This document shows, in pieces, positions 40,756 through 49,970 of a stretch of DNA of 64,000 nucleotides. A program made the translations under genes and the position numbers. Source of the DNA: Holophagaceae bacterium (GTDB taxonomy: Bacteria > Acidobacteriota > Holophagae > Holophagales > Holophagaceae); the NCBI GenBank assembly GCA_016722505.1, contig JADKJH010000008.1, forward strand, positions 1 through 64,000, written 5' to 3'. Under the pieces are notes generated by a model. That model did no database searches. It was not told the origin of the DNA and worked only from the letters and a program-made list of their open reading frames with translations. Position 1 is the stretch's first letter; the number at the start of each line of letters is the position of its first letter.

Positions 40756-42904
40756 TCAAAACCCCAGATCCCCCGGCCGCAATTCCGCGAGTTTCTGAGT
40801 CAAGGCTCCAGCGCCGCTTCTCATGTAGCCGTACTCGTAGGCGCGGAGCTGGCTTCGGATGTATGGTTCGTTTGGATTCAGGCCGCGCCGCAACACCTGT
40901 CCATCGGGTCCCAGCATGCGCCCCTTCACGTTATCCGCGAGTTGAAGCTCCAACGTCTCGACGATCTCCGCCGCCAGGATGGGGTCCACCAAGGGAAAGC
41001 CACCTCAACGCGATGGTCAAGTTGCGGGGCATCAGATCGCCGCTGGCCAGTAAGGTTTCTGGATGGTCGTCATTGGCGAAATAGTAGACGCGCGCGTGTT
41101 CAAGAAAGCGGTCCAGGATGGACAGGACGCGGATGTTCTCAGAGAGTCCCGGCACACCGCTGCGAAGGCAACAGGCGCCACGCACGATGAGATCCACCTG
41201 GACCCCGGCCTGGCTTGCTTCGTACAATAGCTCGATCATGTTGGGATCCACGAGCGCGTTCATTTTGAGGATCATCCTCGCTGGTTTGCCGGCCCTGGCG
41301 TGATCCATCTCACGCTGGATGCGCGCGGTCAGGCCCCGGCGGAAGAACTGGGGCGCCAGCAGCAGAAAATTGAACTTGGGTGGTCGCGTGTAGCCCGTCA
41401 GCAGATTGAAAAGGTTCGAAAGATCTTCTCCGAATTCAGGCCTAGAGGTGAAGATTCCTAGATCTGAGTACAGTCGGCTGGTGCGCTCGTTGTAGTTGCC
41501 GGTGCCGAGGTGGCAATAGCGCCGAAGGCCGTCGGCCTCCTGGCGCACCACCAGACAGGCTTTGCCATGGGTCTTGAAGTGCGGCAAGCCGTAGACCACG
41601 TGGCAGCCCGCCCGCTCCAAACGCCTTGCCCAGGCGATGTTGGCTTCCTCGTCGAACCTGGCCCTCAACTCCACGATGGCCGCCACTTGCTTGCCGCGTT
41701 CCGCGGCGCGCTCCAGGGCCGCAGCGATGGGGCTGGTGGGGCTCATGCGGTAGAGCGTCATCTTGATGGCGAGGACTTTCGGGTCTTCCACGGCTTCACG
41801 GACAAAGCGGACTACGGAATCATCAAAACTCTGATAGGGGTGCTGCAGCAGGATGTCCCGTTTGGACATGGCCTCGAAAACGCTTTCGCATTGCTCCAGC
41901 GCGGGGACCGGCAAGGGCGGCAGGGGCAAGTCCTTGAGATGGGGAAGATCCAGCTGCATGTAGAGTTCCATCAGATCTGAAAAGGACGTGAAGCCCTCGG
42001 TGGGATAGAGATCCTCGGCGCTCAATTCCAGTTCTTCGATCAGGAAATCCAACAGCGGCTTGGAAAGGCCCCGCTCGTACTGAAGCCGCACGGCAGCGCC
42101 CCGGCGGCTGCTGCGCAGGCTTTCTTCCACTGTTTTCATCAGATCTTCTTCGGGATCTTCTTCCACCACCAGGTCCGAGTCCCGTGTCACCCGGACGGCG
42201 TTGCAGTTTTTCACTTCGTAGCCCGAAAAGAGGCGTTCCAACTGCATCCGGACAACATTTTCCAAGGTGATGAAAGCGTGGGTTCCGGGTTCCGATGGAA
42301 TGCGGAGGAACCTTGTGGCGACCGAGGCAGGCACATGGATGATGCTCAGTTCGGAAAGAGGGAACATGGAGTTTTCTTCAAGGGCTTCCTGGGCCTCCAA
42401 TTCTGCGACCAGCACCATGGCGCGATTGGCCAGGCGGGGGAAAGGATGGCCAGTGTCTACCGCCAAAGGTGTGATCAGCGGCATCAGGCTGCGTTCAAAG
42501 TATTCGCTGACGAAATCCCGTTCCTCGGGGCTCAAATCCGCGGGTGAAAGGATGGCGATGCCCTCGGCCTTCAGCATGGGCTCGATGGTGTTGTGGAAGA
42601 GCGCGTGCTGGTGGGCGGAGCCCTCGTGCAATCGCTGGCTGATGCGATCCATGAGTTGCCGGGGCGTGAGCCCATCCGCGCTGGGCTGGGTGATCCCAGC
42701 GTCGATCTGCCTCCAGATGCCAGCCACCCGCACCATGAAGAACTCGTCCCAGTTGTTGGATACGATGGAGAGGAATTTCACCCGCTCCAGCAAGGGGACT
42801 GAGTCATCTTCAGCCTCCTCCAGCACCCGTTCGTTGAAGTCAAGCCAAGCCAACTCTCGGTTGATCAGCTCTTCGGGGCGGGGAAGCGGGCGTTTCATGG
42901 CCAT
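40756..42904 (-). pseudogene. ppk1: polyphosphate kinase 1, frameshifted near the C-terminus
   Basis: The main frame encodes INRELAWLDFNERVLEEA, VARFLRIP-like core segments, SPTSPIAAALERAAERGKQVAAIVELRARFDEEANI and GLPHFKTHGKACLVVR with the phosphorylated His, as in Ppk1. Near 41010 the frame is lost. The C-terminal 78 residues (VDPILAAEIVETLELQLADN to LRPGDLGF) are in another frame to 40756. Two one-base gaps, TTGAC for TTGGAC and TTTCCCTTG for TTTCCCCTTG, explain the break. Complete, the enzyme would have about 715 residues and make long-chain polyphosphate from ATP. Likely a sequencing artefact and not a dead gene. Confidence 0.88.
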
Positions 42905-42957
42905 TGATATATCTCATCACCATTGGGGCCGCGGGTGTGAATTGGGTGTGACAAGGG

Positions 42958-43048
42958 TGAGGTATGAGGTATGAGGCATGTGGCGCCTACGGCGCGCTGA
43001 ATAATTAGTGCGGCCTTGGGCCGCCTCGATATTGAACCTCATACCTCA
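42958..43048. repeat. intergenic dyad with TGAGGTATGAGG arms
   Basis: TGAGGTATGAGG (42958-42969) and CCTCATACCTCA (43037-43048) are exact complements. Further partial copies (GGTATGAGGCATG, CCTCATACCTG) surround them. It stands between divergent ppk1 and the L25 gene. Confidence 0.65.
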
Positions 43049-43199
43049 CAACCTCGTGCCTCATACCTGTTTTTCCTTGAAAAACGGGCCATTTCAGGCA
43101 CACTAATCCCTTCGTCTTCCGCCGTGGAAGAACGATTCGGCCCGCCCGGGCCATTGCCTAACGAGAGGGCCGGTTTGATCCGGTCAGGTAGGAGGAACC

Positions 43200-43871
43200 A
43201 TGAGTGAAGAAGCCATCGTAGTAGCCGTCCGCACGGACTTCAGCAAGGCAGCCAACACCAAGCTGCGCAAGTCCGGCTTCATGCCTGCGGTCGTGTACGG
43301 CTTGAACGAGCCGCCCGCGAACATCGCCATCAGCCCCAAGGTCGTGGCGCGCATTCTCAGCTCCGAGAGTGGCCGCAATTCCCTGGTCTACATGCAGCGC
43401 GAAGGCACCGACATCAAACGCCACGTCATCATCCAGGCCGTGCAGCGCCATCCTGTGACCGGTCGCCTGGTGCACATCGACTTCCTACGGGTGGATCCCA
43501 CCCACAAGGTGCGCGTGAAGATCCCTGTCCGCCTTCTCGGCGTTCCAATCGGCGTGAAGAGCCAGGGCGGTTCCCTGGACTTCGTCCACCGCATGCTGGA
43601 AATCGAGTGCCTGCCGAGCCTCATCCCCGGCCACATCGATGTGAATGTGGAAACCCTGAAGATCGGCGATTCCATCCGTTTCGAGCAGTTGAATCTTTCC
43701 TCCGCCTTGCGGATCCTTGGTGAAGAGCACGAAGTTGTTTGCGCTGTTCGCGCCAAGACCGCCGAGGAAGTTGTTGAAGAAACCGCCGGCGTCGCAGTTG
43801 CCGCCGCTGCTCCCGTTGCCGGGGCTGAGGTGGAAGCCGCCAAGAAAGGCAAGAAGGACGATAAAAAATAA
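43200..43871 (+). CDS. rplY: 50S ribosomal protein L25/Ctc-type
   Basis: 223 residues from an ATG with an AGGAGG site. The N-terminal L25 domain (about 5-95) has TKLRKSGFMPAVVYGLNEPP and HVIIQAVQRHPVTGRLVHIDFLRV. The Ctc/TL5 domain follows (KVRVKIPVRLLGVPIGVKSQGG, ...NVETLKIGDSI). The end is Ala/Lys-rich (VAGAEVEAAKKGKKDDKK). Binds 5S rRNA. Normal for a two-domain Ctc-type protein. Confidence 0.95.
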   Translation: MSEEAIVVAVRTDFSKAANTKLRKSGFMPAVVYGLNEPPANIAISPKVVARILSSESGRNSLVYMQREGTDIKRHVIIQAVQRHPVTGRLVHIDFLRVDPTHKVRVKIPVRLLGVPIGVKSQGGSLDFVHRMLEIECLPSLIPGHIDVNVETLKIGDSIRFEQLNLSSALRILGEEHEVVCAVRAKTAEEVVEETAGVAVAAAAPVAGAEVEAAKKGKKDDKK

Positions 43872-43894
43872 GCGCTGGTTTGATGACCGTGCAG

Positions 43895-43923
43895 AAGGGC
43901 CGCCGAAGGGCGGCCCTTTGTTT
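43895..43923 (+). terminator. rho-independent terminator after rplY
   Basis: Stem AAGGGCCGCC/GGCGGCCCTT, loop GAAG, followed by TTGTTTG. It lies 23 bases after the stop. Confidence 0.85.
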
Positions 43924-43926
43924 GCG

Positions 43927-44005
43927 TGAGAGTCGAGAAGTTGAGAAGTCAAAAAGTCGAAGAGTTAAAAAGCTGAGAGTTGCGGGATAGACCCTTAACT
44001 CTCAA
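43927..44005. repeat. intergenic dyad with short-repeat arms (AGAGTT/AAGTC)
   Basis: Repeats of GAGAAGTTGAGAAGTC and AAAGTCGAAGAGTT end in TGAGAGTT (43974-43981), matched by AACTCTCA (43997-44004). It sits between the convergent rplY and queC genes. Confidence 0.55.
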
Positions 44006-44019
44006 CCCATTCATCGAAC

Positions 44020-44691
44020 CTACGCATACGCAATCGGATCCACGGCCCCGGCCTGCTGGAAGCCCCGCAGCCTTAACAGGCATGAATCGCAGGTGCCGCA
44101 GGCTTTGTCTTCGTTCTGGTAGCAGGACCAGCTCAAGTGAAGCGGAGCGCCCAGTTCCAGTCCTTTCTGCACGATCTGGGATTTGCTCGAATGGATGAGC
44201 GGGGCGAAAAAATGTAAATGCGTTTCCGGTCGAGTGCCCAGGTTCGCGGTTTGCTCAAAGCTTCGCAGGAACGTTTCTCGGCAGTCTGGATAGCCCGAGG
44301 AATCCTCCTCCACGAAACCCACGAATATCGCCGAGGCGTTCAGCGCTTCGGCCCATGAAACCGCCGTGCTCAGCAGATGGGCATTGCGGAAAGGCACGTA
44401 GCTCGAGGGAATGCCGGAGCGTTCAAGATCGCCTTCCGGTAGTGGAATGGTTGCATCCGTCAAGGCCGAGCCACCGATCTTCCGCAGATTCTCGAAGGAG
44501 ATGACCAGGCGGAGATGCAGCGGCACAGCATAGAAATCCGCGATGTCATGGAAGGCCTGCCGTTCGCGGGTTTCCGTGAGTTGGCCATAATCCGCGTGGA
44601 GCAGCGCCAAATCGTAACCCTCGGCTTTCGCAATCGCAGTGGCCACGCAGGAATCCATGCCGCCGGAAAGTGAGACGACAGCGAGTTTCAT
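44020..44691 (-). CDS. queC: 7-cyano-7-deazaguanine synthase QueC
   Basis: 223 residues. The PP-loop is VVSLSGGMDSCVATAIA. SYVPFRNAHLLSTAVSWAE and ECRETFLRSFE-like PDCRETFLRSFEQ segments are typical. The zinc site is CYQNEDKACGTCDSCLLR. Makes preQ0, precursor of queuosine. The start is the ATG that overlaps the upstream acyltransferase stop. Third gene of the hslO-acyltransferase-queC run. Confidence 0.93.
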   Translation of the reverse strand: MKLAVVSLSGGMDSCVATAIAKAEGYDLALLHADYGQLTETRERQAFHDIADFYAVPLHLRLVISFENLRKIGGSALTDATIPLPEGDLERSGIPSSYVPFRNAHLLSTAVSWAEALNASAIFVGFVEEDSSGYPDCRETFLRSFEQTANLGTRPETHLHFFAPLIHSSKSQIVQKGLELGAPLHLSWSCYQNEDKACGTCDSCLLRLRGFQQAGAVDPIAYA

Positions 44692-45389
44692 GAAGGGTCC
44701 TCCGCCCAGGTTTCCAACACATTCAGTTGGCCTTCCACCTTGGAGTTCCACTCGCCTTCGATGGCTTTCGGGGGTACTTCCATGGGTGCTCCGAATCGCA
44801 CGATACAGGTGGCGAATGGCTTGGGGATGGGCATCATATCCCACGTTTTCAGGGTCCAGGCACGGTCATAGGCAACGCAGACCGGCACGATGGGGGCACC
44901 GGTTTTTTTCGCCAGAGCAATGACTCCGGGCTTCAATTCCTGGCGCGGGCCTTTGGGGCCGTCAGGCGTGATGCCGAAATCCCATCCATCCTTCACGGCA
45001 CGGATCATCCGTACCAGGGCTTTTGCGCCATCATCGGCGGCGGTTCCGCGCACCGCGTGGATGCCGAACCATTTCCAAGTGGCGGCGCTCCGCTCGCCAT
45101 CCTTGCTGTCGCTGGCGAGAATCGCCACGCCACGGCCTTTGCGCTTGAAGGGGTAAGCCAGAGGCATCATCACCAGCCGCCGATGCCAGAAAGCAAGGAT
45201 GAAGCGGCGATCCGCGTGGACAAGCTCCTGCACGGGCTCCAGGCCTTCATACCTGACTCGCAGCGTGTAGGCCAGCAGCTTCACCAAATGCGCAGCGAAA
45301 AAAGGGACCGCCCGGAAATTCAACCACACGGAAAATGGCGACCCTAGCGGCCGGCCGCGGACAGTGATGCTGATGCCGGGAGATGCCAT
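44688..45389 (-). CDS. DUF374 family lysophospholipid acyltransferase-like protein
   Basis: 233 residues. RFILAFWHRRLVMMPLAY, GVAILASDSKDGE and FGITPDGPKGPRQELKPGVIALAKKTGAPIVPV match the DUF374 group, relatives of lipid A or phospholipid acyltransferases. The start shares a base with the hslO stop, and the end overlaps the queC start (ATGA). Probably membrane-associated lipid metabolism. Confidence 0.85.
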   Translation of the reverse strand: MASPGISITVRGRPLGSPFSVWLNFRAVPFFAAHLVKLLAYTLRVRYEGLEPVQELVHADRRFILAFWHRRLVMMPLAYPFKRKGRGVAILASDSKDGERSAATWKWFGIHAVRGTAADDGAKALVRMIRAVKDGWDFGITPDGPKGPRQELKPGVIALAKKTGAPIVPVCVAYDRAWTLKTWDMMPIPKPFATCIVRFGAPMEVPPKAIEGEWNSKVEGQLNVLETWAEDPS

Positions 45390-46231
45390 TAGACGGGGTC
45401 CTCCCCCAGCAACTCTTCCCGGCTCACCGAATACACCATGCTGCAGTAATCGCAACGGATTTCCAGGGTGTCCAGCTCGGCGAAGAGATCACGCTGTTGG
45501 GCTTTTGGGAATCCCTGGAGCGTGCCGAGCAGCGAACGGCGATTGCAGCGGCAGCGATAGTGCAGGTCAGAGGCTGAAAGCTCTTCGATGCCCTTCCCCT
45601 GATTGACCCAATCCAGAAGAAAATCGGTGGTGCGCTCCCAATTGCGCACGACATCCAGGCCCTCGATGGCTTGGACCAGCCGAGCCAACCGCTCGGGAGG
45701 GCAGTGGGGCATCGGTTCTACCATGAGGCCGCCGGCTTCGCCCGTGGAAGCGTCGCACCAAAGGGTAAGGCTTGCCTGCACCTGTTCCGATAGCAGCAGG
45801 TAGGCTTCCACCTGGGCTGCGACCCCGCCTTCCACCAGCTCTGAATTGCCGATGTAAGGCTTTCCATCAGGGTTCGAGCGCATGACCTGTAGGATGCCGG
45901 GAGCCAGTATCCATGGGCTGCCATGCTTGCCGGAAACGTCCAGCACGCCGCGGATGGTGCCATCAGGCCAGGAATCCGCCACCACTGCCTTCGCATGGCC
46001 AGAGCCCTTCAAGAGCAGTTGCAACCGCTCCGCCGAGTGCCCGCGGCTTTGGATCAGCGCGGTGGCAGACAGCAATTCCGTCAGGCATGCGCATGCATCT
46101 CCGTCCAGGTGGGGATGGCTGCGCCGCACGCCGTCCCACAAGGGGCTTGCATCCAGGGTCGCGACACGGATGTGGTGGTCATGGGTCAGGCCCCGCACCA
46201 CGCGGGCCACTCGGGAAGGCGTATCGGGCAT
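45389..46231 (-). CDS. hslO: Hsp33 redox-regulated chaperone
   Basis: 280 residues. The C-terminal zinc centre is YRCRCNRRSLLGTL and IRCDYCSMVYSVS, giving C-x-C and C-x2-C as in Hsp33. The core has GTIRGVLDVSGKHGSPWIL. Oxidation of the Cys centre turns the protein into a holdase under bleach or peroxide stress. Fits the oxidative-stress gene content nearby. First gene of an overlapping three-gene operon. Confidence 0.93.
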   Translation of the reverse strand: MPDTPSRVARVVRGLTHDHHIRVATLDASPLWDGVRRSHPHLDGDACACLTELLSATALIQSRGHSAERLQLLLKGSGHAKAVVADSWPDGTIRGVLDVSGKHGSPWILAPGILQVMRSNPDGKPYIGNSELVEGGVAAQVEAYLLLSEQVQASLTLWCDASTGEAGGLMVEPMPHCPPERLARLVQAIEGLDVVRNWERTTDFLLDWVNQGKGIEELSASDLHYRCRCNRRSLLGTLQGFPKAQQRDLFAELDTLEIRCDYCSMVYSVSREELLGEDPV

Positions 46232-46335
46232 GGCTCTAGTGTAACGGCTGGGCCTGGGTCCCAAATCCAGAGACTTATCGGCCATTCGCTGAAAGTTTTA
46301 AATGCAGAGCCGCGCCTAAATTCGAAATCGGCTTT

Positions 46336-46600
46336 AGAGCGTGTCTTAAAATTCCCCCGCGCCGCGCTGGGAGCGCCGGGCGAGCGGGGCAAGGCAGCCG
46401 ACCACGGCATATCGACCATACGCCACGGGAGGGTAACGCAGCCTCGCGAAGCCCGCCGCCCAGCCCGAAGAGACAGGGCCAGCCGCGCACCACGGCGTCA
46501 CGGGCCTTGGGCGTATGATCTATACGCTGCTGCGCCCGTTCCTTGCGCTGCATCGCGGCTGACCTCCGTCGCGGCACGGGGGAATTTTAAAACACGCTCT
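46336..46600. mobile_element. 265 bp MITE-like element with 31 bp terminal inverted repeats
   Basis: The left end AGAGCGTGTCTTAAAATTCC (46336 onward) and the complement of the right end AGAGCGTGTTTTAAAATTCC match over 31 bases with two mismatches, ending in GCCGCG. The inside is GC-rich with no gene. No clear target duplication was seen at the flanks. It lies in the gap between the divergent hslO and rsmB genes, where it could affect their promoters. Confidence 0.75.
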
Positions 46601-46651
46601 TCAGGTGAAAAGCGCCCACTTCGTCCTTCGCACCTTGACCAAGGATTTCCC

Positions 46652-47935
46652 ATGCCCACTCCATCCCGTATTGCTGCCAGCCGCGCCCTTCATGCTGTTT
46701 TTGGGTCGGGGCATCGCGTCAGCGACCGTTGGGACCTGGGACTTTCAACCGAAGACGCAGGCCTGGCCCAGGCTCTGCTCGGCCTTTGCCTGCGGCACTG
46801 GGGGCGGCTCCAGGCTTACGTGAAGCCCAAATTAAAGGATCAATCAAGGAACCTACCATTGGGTTCCCAGGTGGCATTGGCCATCGGGTTCGCGCAGTTG
46901 GCTTGGATGGATGGAGTGGCGGCCCATGCGGCGGTGAACGAAGCGGTGGAGCTGGCTGCGGATCCGGGTCTCGGATTTCCCCCGCACAGAGGGTTGGTGA
47001 ACGCGCTTTTACGCAGGGGGGCTGAAAACCGGCAGCAGTTGCGGGCCCACCTGGATGCATTGCCTGCCTCATTGGACAGGACTCCCTTCGTGGATGCGGT
47101 TTTAGAGGCAGCCTTGGAACCGCACCATGCGGCCGGCAAGGCCCAGATCGAAGCGTTGTGGGCGAAACTGCAGGTGCCTCCACATCCTGCATTTCGTGTC
47201 CTGCGGGGAGATGCGCCCCCAGAACTGGATGCGGACCCGCATCTGGAGGGATGCTGGAGCCTGCGAGAGGGCGCGGCCTTTCCCGGCCCATGGCTTCAAA
47301 GCGGTGCTGGCATGGTGCAGGACCGCAGTTCCCAGGCTCTCATGGCCTTCCATTGGGAGGGGAAACCCGCGCACATTCTGGACGCCTGCGCCGCTCCAGG
47401 CGGAAAGACGACGTCGCTGGGATTGCGCTTTCCGGATGCCAGGATCACCGCGGTGGAAAGGGAACCTCGGCGCGCGGAGCGCCTGAAGAAGAATCTCGCG
47501 GACCGTGGGGTGAAAGCCGCTGTGGTAGTCGCCGAAGTCACCGATTTCCTGGCGAACACCACCGGAACCTTCGATCTCATTGTGTTGGATGCGCCCTGTT
47601 CGGGCAGCGGCACGCTGCAAAAGCATCCCGAGTTGCCCTGGATCGCAGGGAACATTGACCTGGAGCGGCTTTCAGAAATGCAACGAGAGCTCCTCCGGGC
47701 CACCATCCCCAAGCTGGAGCCGGGCGGTTTGCTCATTTATGCCGTGTGCTCGTGGCTGCCTGAAGAGGGCGAGCACCATCGCGCCTGGATGCGTGCAGCC
47801 AACGCAGTGCTGCAACCGGCGCCCATTTGGGCGGGGGAATACGGCGCGGAAATTGGAACCACAAGCTGTTTCAGGCCTCACCCCCTGAAGTGGGAAGGTG
47901 AAGGCTTCCAAGCATTCGCCTGGACGAAGCGCTGA
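46652..47935 (+). CDS. rsmB: 16S rRNA m5C967 methyltransferase RsmB
   Basis: 427 residues. The N-terminal NusB-like domain (about 1-140) is followed by the methyltransferase. SAM motif DACAAPGGKTTSLG, catalytic DAPCSGSGTLQKHPE and the second Cys in YAVCSWLPEEGE are all present. Methylates C967 of 16S rRNA. The start is the ATG after AAGGA. The DNA upstream is the inserted MITE-like element. Confidence 0.92.
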   Translation: MPTPSRIAASRALHAVFGSGHRVSDRWDLGLSTEDAGLAQALLGLCLRHWGRLQAYVKPKLKDQSRNLPLGSQVALAIGFAQLAWMDGVAAHAAVNEAVELAADPGLGFPPHRGLVNALLRRGAENRQQLRAHLDALPASLDRTPFVDAVLEAALEPHHAAGKAQIEALWAKLQVPPHPAFRVLRGDAPPELDADPHLEGCWSLREGAAFPGPWLQSGAGMVQDRSSQALMAFHWEGKPAHILDACAAPGGKTTSLGLRFPDARITAVEREPRRAERLKKNLADRGVKAAVVVAEVTDFLANTTGTFDLIVLDAPCSGSGTLQKHPELPWIAGNIDLERLSEMQRELLRATIPKLEPGGLLIYAVCSWLPEEGEHHRAWMRAANAVLQPAPIWAGEYGAEIGTTSCFRPHPLKWEGEGFQAFAWTKR

Positions 47936-47985
47936 CAGCTCCCGACAGCATAGAATTATTGAATTATTGATTTGGAGGTAGGTCC

Positions 47986-49623
47986 ATGCGCTTGAATTTC
48001 ATTGTGGCTATTGCAACCATTGCAGCCTTTGGGGCCTTTGAGTCATCGGCACTCCTGTGCGCTCAAGATGTCAAGGTCCAGGAAGCGCCGCTGCGCGCGC
48101 ACTTGGCATTCCTTTCGGATGACCTCCTGGAAGGGCGTGGAACCGGCCAGCGTGGTGGAGAAATCACCATGCGGTATCTGGAGACGCGGTTGGCAGCGGC
48201 GGGCCTGAAACCTGCCAATGGCGGCAGCTATCGCCAGATCGTGAAAATCGCAGGTGTGAAAACGGGTGTCACTGAAAGCACCCTGAAATTTTCTGGCGGA
48301 AAGGAAGTTGTATCCTTCGCCTTTGGGCAGGAAATCGTCTTTTCCTCAGGCAGCGCGAAACCGGATTCATCCTTCGATGCCCCCTTGGTCTTCGTGGGAT
48401 ATGGCGTTTCGGCGCCTGAAGAATCATGGGATGACTACAAAGGGTTGGACTGCCACGGAAAAATGCTCGTGATGCTGGTGAATGACCCTCAGCCTACGAA
48501 GGAAGAACCCAGCCGTTTTGCCGGGAAGTCCCTGACCTATTACGGACGTTGGACCTACAAGTTCGAGGAAGCCAAGCGTCGAGGCGCCGCAGGCGTCCTG
48601 CTCATCCATACCGACGCCTCGGCTTCCTATGGTTGGAGTGTCGTGAAGAATGGCTGGGTCCACGAACGCTTTCAGCTGGCTGAAGGCCCCGGGGGCACCG
48701 ATCTGGAAGGGTGGATGACCCACGAAGCGGCGAAAAAGCTTTTCTCGGCTGCGGGGGAAGACCTGGACCAGCTGATGGCCAAAGCCGAACGCAAGGATTT
48801 CAGGCCCGTGGCCCTTGGTTTGAAGGCCACGGGCCGTGTGGTCTGCTCGGTGCGGATGGTGGATCAGGGAAACATCGCCGGTGTGGTGCCGGGAACCGAT
48901 CCGAAATTGAAGGAAGAAGTCGTGATCTATTCCGCTCACTGGGATCATCTGGGCAAAGGCGATGGGCCGGGCGACCAGATCTGGAATGGCTCGGTGGACA
49001 ATGCCTCCGGCACCGCGGCGGTGCTGGCCATGGCAGAGGCGGCTGTCAGGCATCCCGCCAAACGCAGCCAGATGTTCCTGCTGGTTTGCGGTGAAGAGCA
49101 GGGGTTGCTAGGCAGCAGCGCATACAGCCTGCACCCGTTGTGGCCACTGGCAAAAACCGCGGCTGACCTCAATCTGGACAGCATGAATTTTGTGGGCCGG
49201 ACCAAGGATATCGGCACGCAAGGAAGCGAGCGCACGTCCTTGGGAGCCAGCGCTGCGGCTGTCGCGCAGCAAACGGGTTTGGCCATCGCCAAGGTGGAAC
49301 CTGACCTGGGCGGAGGGTATTTCCGCAGTGACCACTTCAGCTTTGCCAAGGTTGGCGTACCTGCCTTTTCTATTGCCTCGGGCAAGAAATTCGTGAAGGA
49401 TCCGGAAGCCTCCATCGCCAAATCCGCTGCCTATGGTCCGCGCTACCACCAGGTGACTGATGAATATGACCCCACTTGGGATCTATCAGGGATGGTGCAG
49501 CAAGCGCAGTTCTCGCTCGATCTGGGTTATGCCATCGCCAACGCGCCACGCATGCCCACCTGGAAGAAAGGCGATCCATTCGGAATGGCGCGCCAAGCCG
49601 ATATAGAAAAGGCGGCCAGATGA
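47986..49623 (+). CDS. exported M28-family metallopeptidase with PA domain
   Basis: 545 residues. The signal peptide runs to about residue 27. AHLAFLSDDLLEGRGTGQRGG is a typical M28 start. A PA-type insert lies near 130-270 (VFVGYGVSAPEESWDDYKG). Zinc ligands follow: YSAHWDHLG, GSVDNASGTAAVL, LVCGEEQGLLGSSAYS, LNLDSMNFVG and YHQVTDEYD. Probably a secreted or periplasmic aminopeptidase. It has an intact frame, unlike the M28 gene at 35951. It overlaps the next gene by ATGA. Confidence 0.9.
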   Translation: MRLNFIVAIATIAAFGAFESSALLCAQDVKVQEAPLRAHLAFLSDDLLEGRGTGQRGGEITMRYLETRLAAAGLKPANGGSYRQIVKIAGVKTGVTESTLKFSGGKEVVSFAFGQEIVFSSGSAKPDSSFDAPLVFVGYGVSAPEESWDDYKGLDCHGKMLVMLVNDPQPTKEEPSRFAGKSLTYYGRWTYKFEEAKRRGAAGVLLIHTDASASYGWSVVKNGWVHERFQLAEGPGGTDLEGWMTHEAAKKLFSAAGEDLDQLMAKAERKDFRPVALGLKATGRVVCSVRMVDQGNIAGVVPGTDPKLKEEVVIYSAHWDHLGKGDGPGDQIWNGSVDNASGTAAVLAMAEAAVRHPAKRSQMFLLVCGEEQGLLGSSAYSLHPLWPLAKTAADLNLDSMNFVGRTKDIGTQGSERTSLGASAAAVAQQTGLAIAKVEPDLGGGYFRSDHFSFAKVGVPAFSIASGKKFVKDPEASIAKSAAYGPRYHQVTDEYDPTWDLSGMVQQAQFSLDLGYAIANAPRMPTWKKGDPFGMARQADIEKAAR

Positions 49624-49970
49624 ACGACGAGTGCCGGAACTGCGGTTCCATCGAATTTGTGGAAGTTTTCGATCTTTACCAGGAAGAAGTCCGGAAACGG
49701 GACCCTGATTTGGATTTGCTTGGAAGGATCTCGCCTCCGACGCAACGGAGCATCATCCACGGGTTCATTATGGCGGTCCTGTTCTGGATCCTGATGTTGG
49801 CGCCCTTCTTCGCACCCGAAGGCAAGATGTGGCGCACCATTCTTCCCATCGCCGCATTGGCGCTCGCATGGGTGCCGATCTTCTTTTACGCCCGAAAGAA
49901 GGACCGGGCACGGCTGGCCGCCTATAAGGCGCAGCGCATCTGCACGAGTTGCGGGACCATCGAATCCTAG
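49620..49970 (+). CDS. small membrane protein with N- and C-terminal zinc-binding Cys pairs
   Basis: 116 residues. Starts MNDECRNCGS and ends RICTSCGTIES, so C-x2-C pairs stand at both ends. Two membrane helices (about 48-67 and 74-92) separate them. Both ends would then face the cytoplasm and could form one zinc ribbon. It is coupled to the M28 gene by a 4-base overlap. Role unknown. Confidence 0.72.
   Translation: MNDECRNCGSIEFVEVFDLYQEEVRKRDPDLDLLGRISPPTQRSIIHGFIMAVLFWILMLAPFFAPEGKMWRTILPIAALALAWVPIFFYARKKDRARLAAYKAQRICTSCGTIES

Noticed and set aside
45923..46651. Upstream extension of RsmB through the MITE-like element and hslO
   Set aside because: The open frame is chance; homology to RsmB begins at the ATG at 46652 after an AAGGA site.
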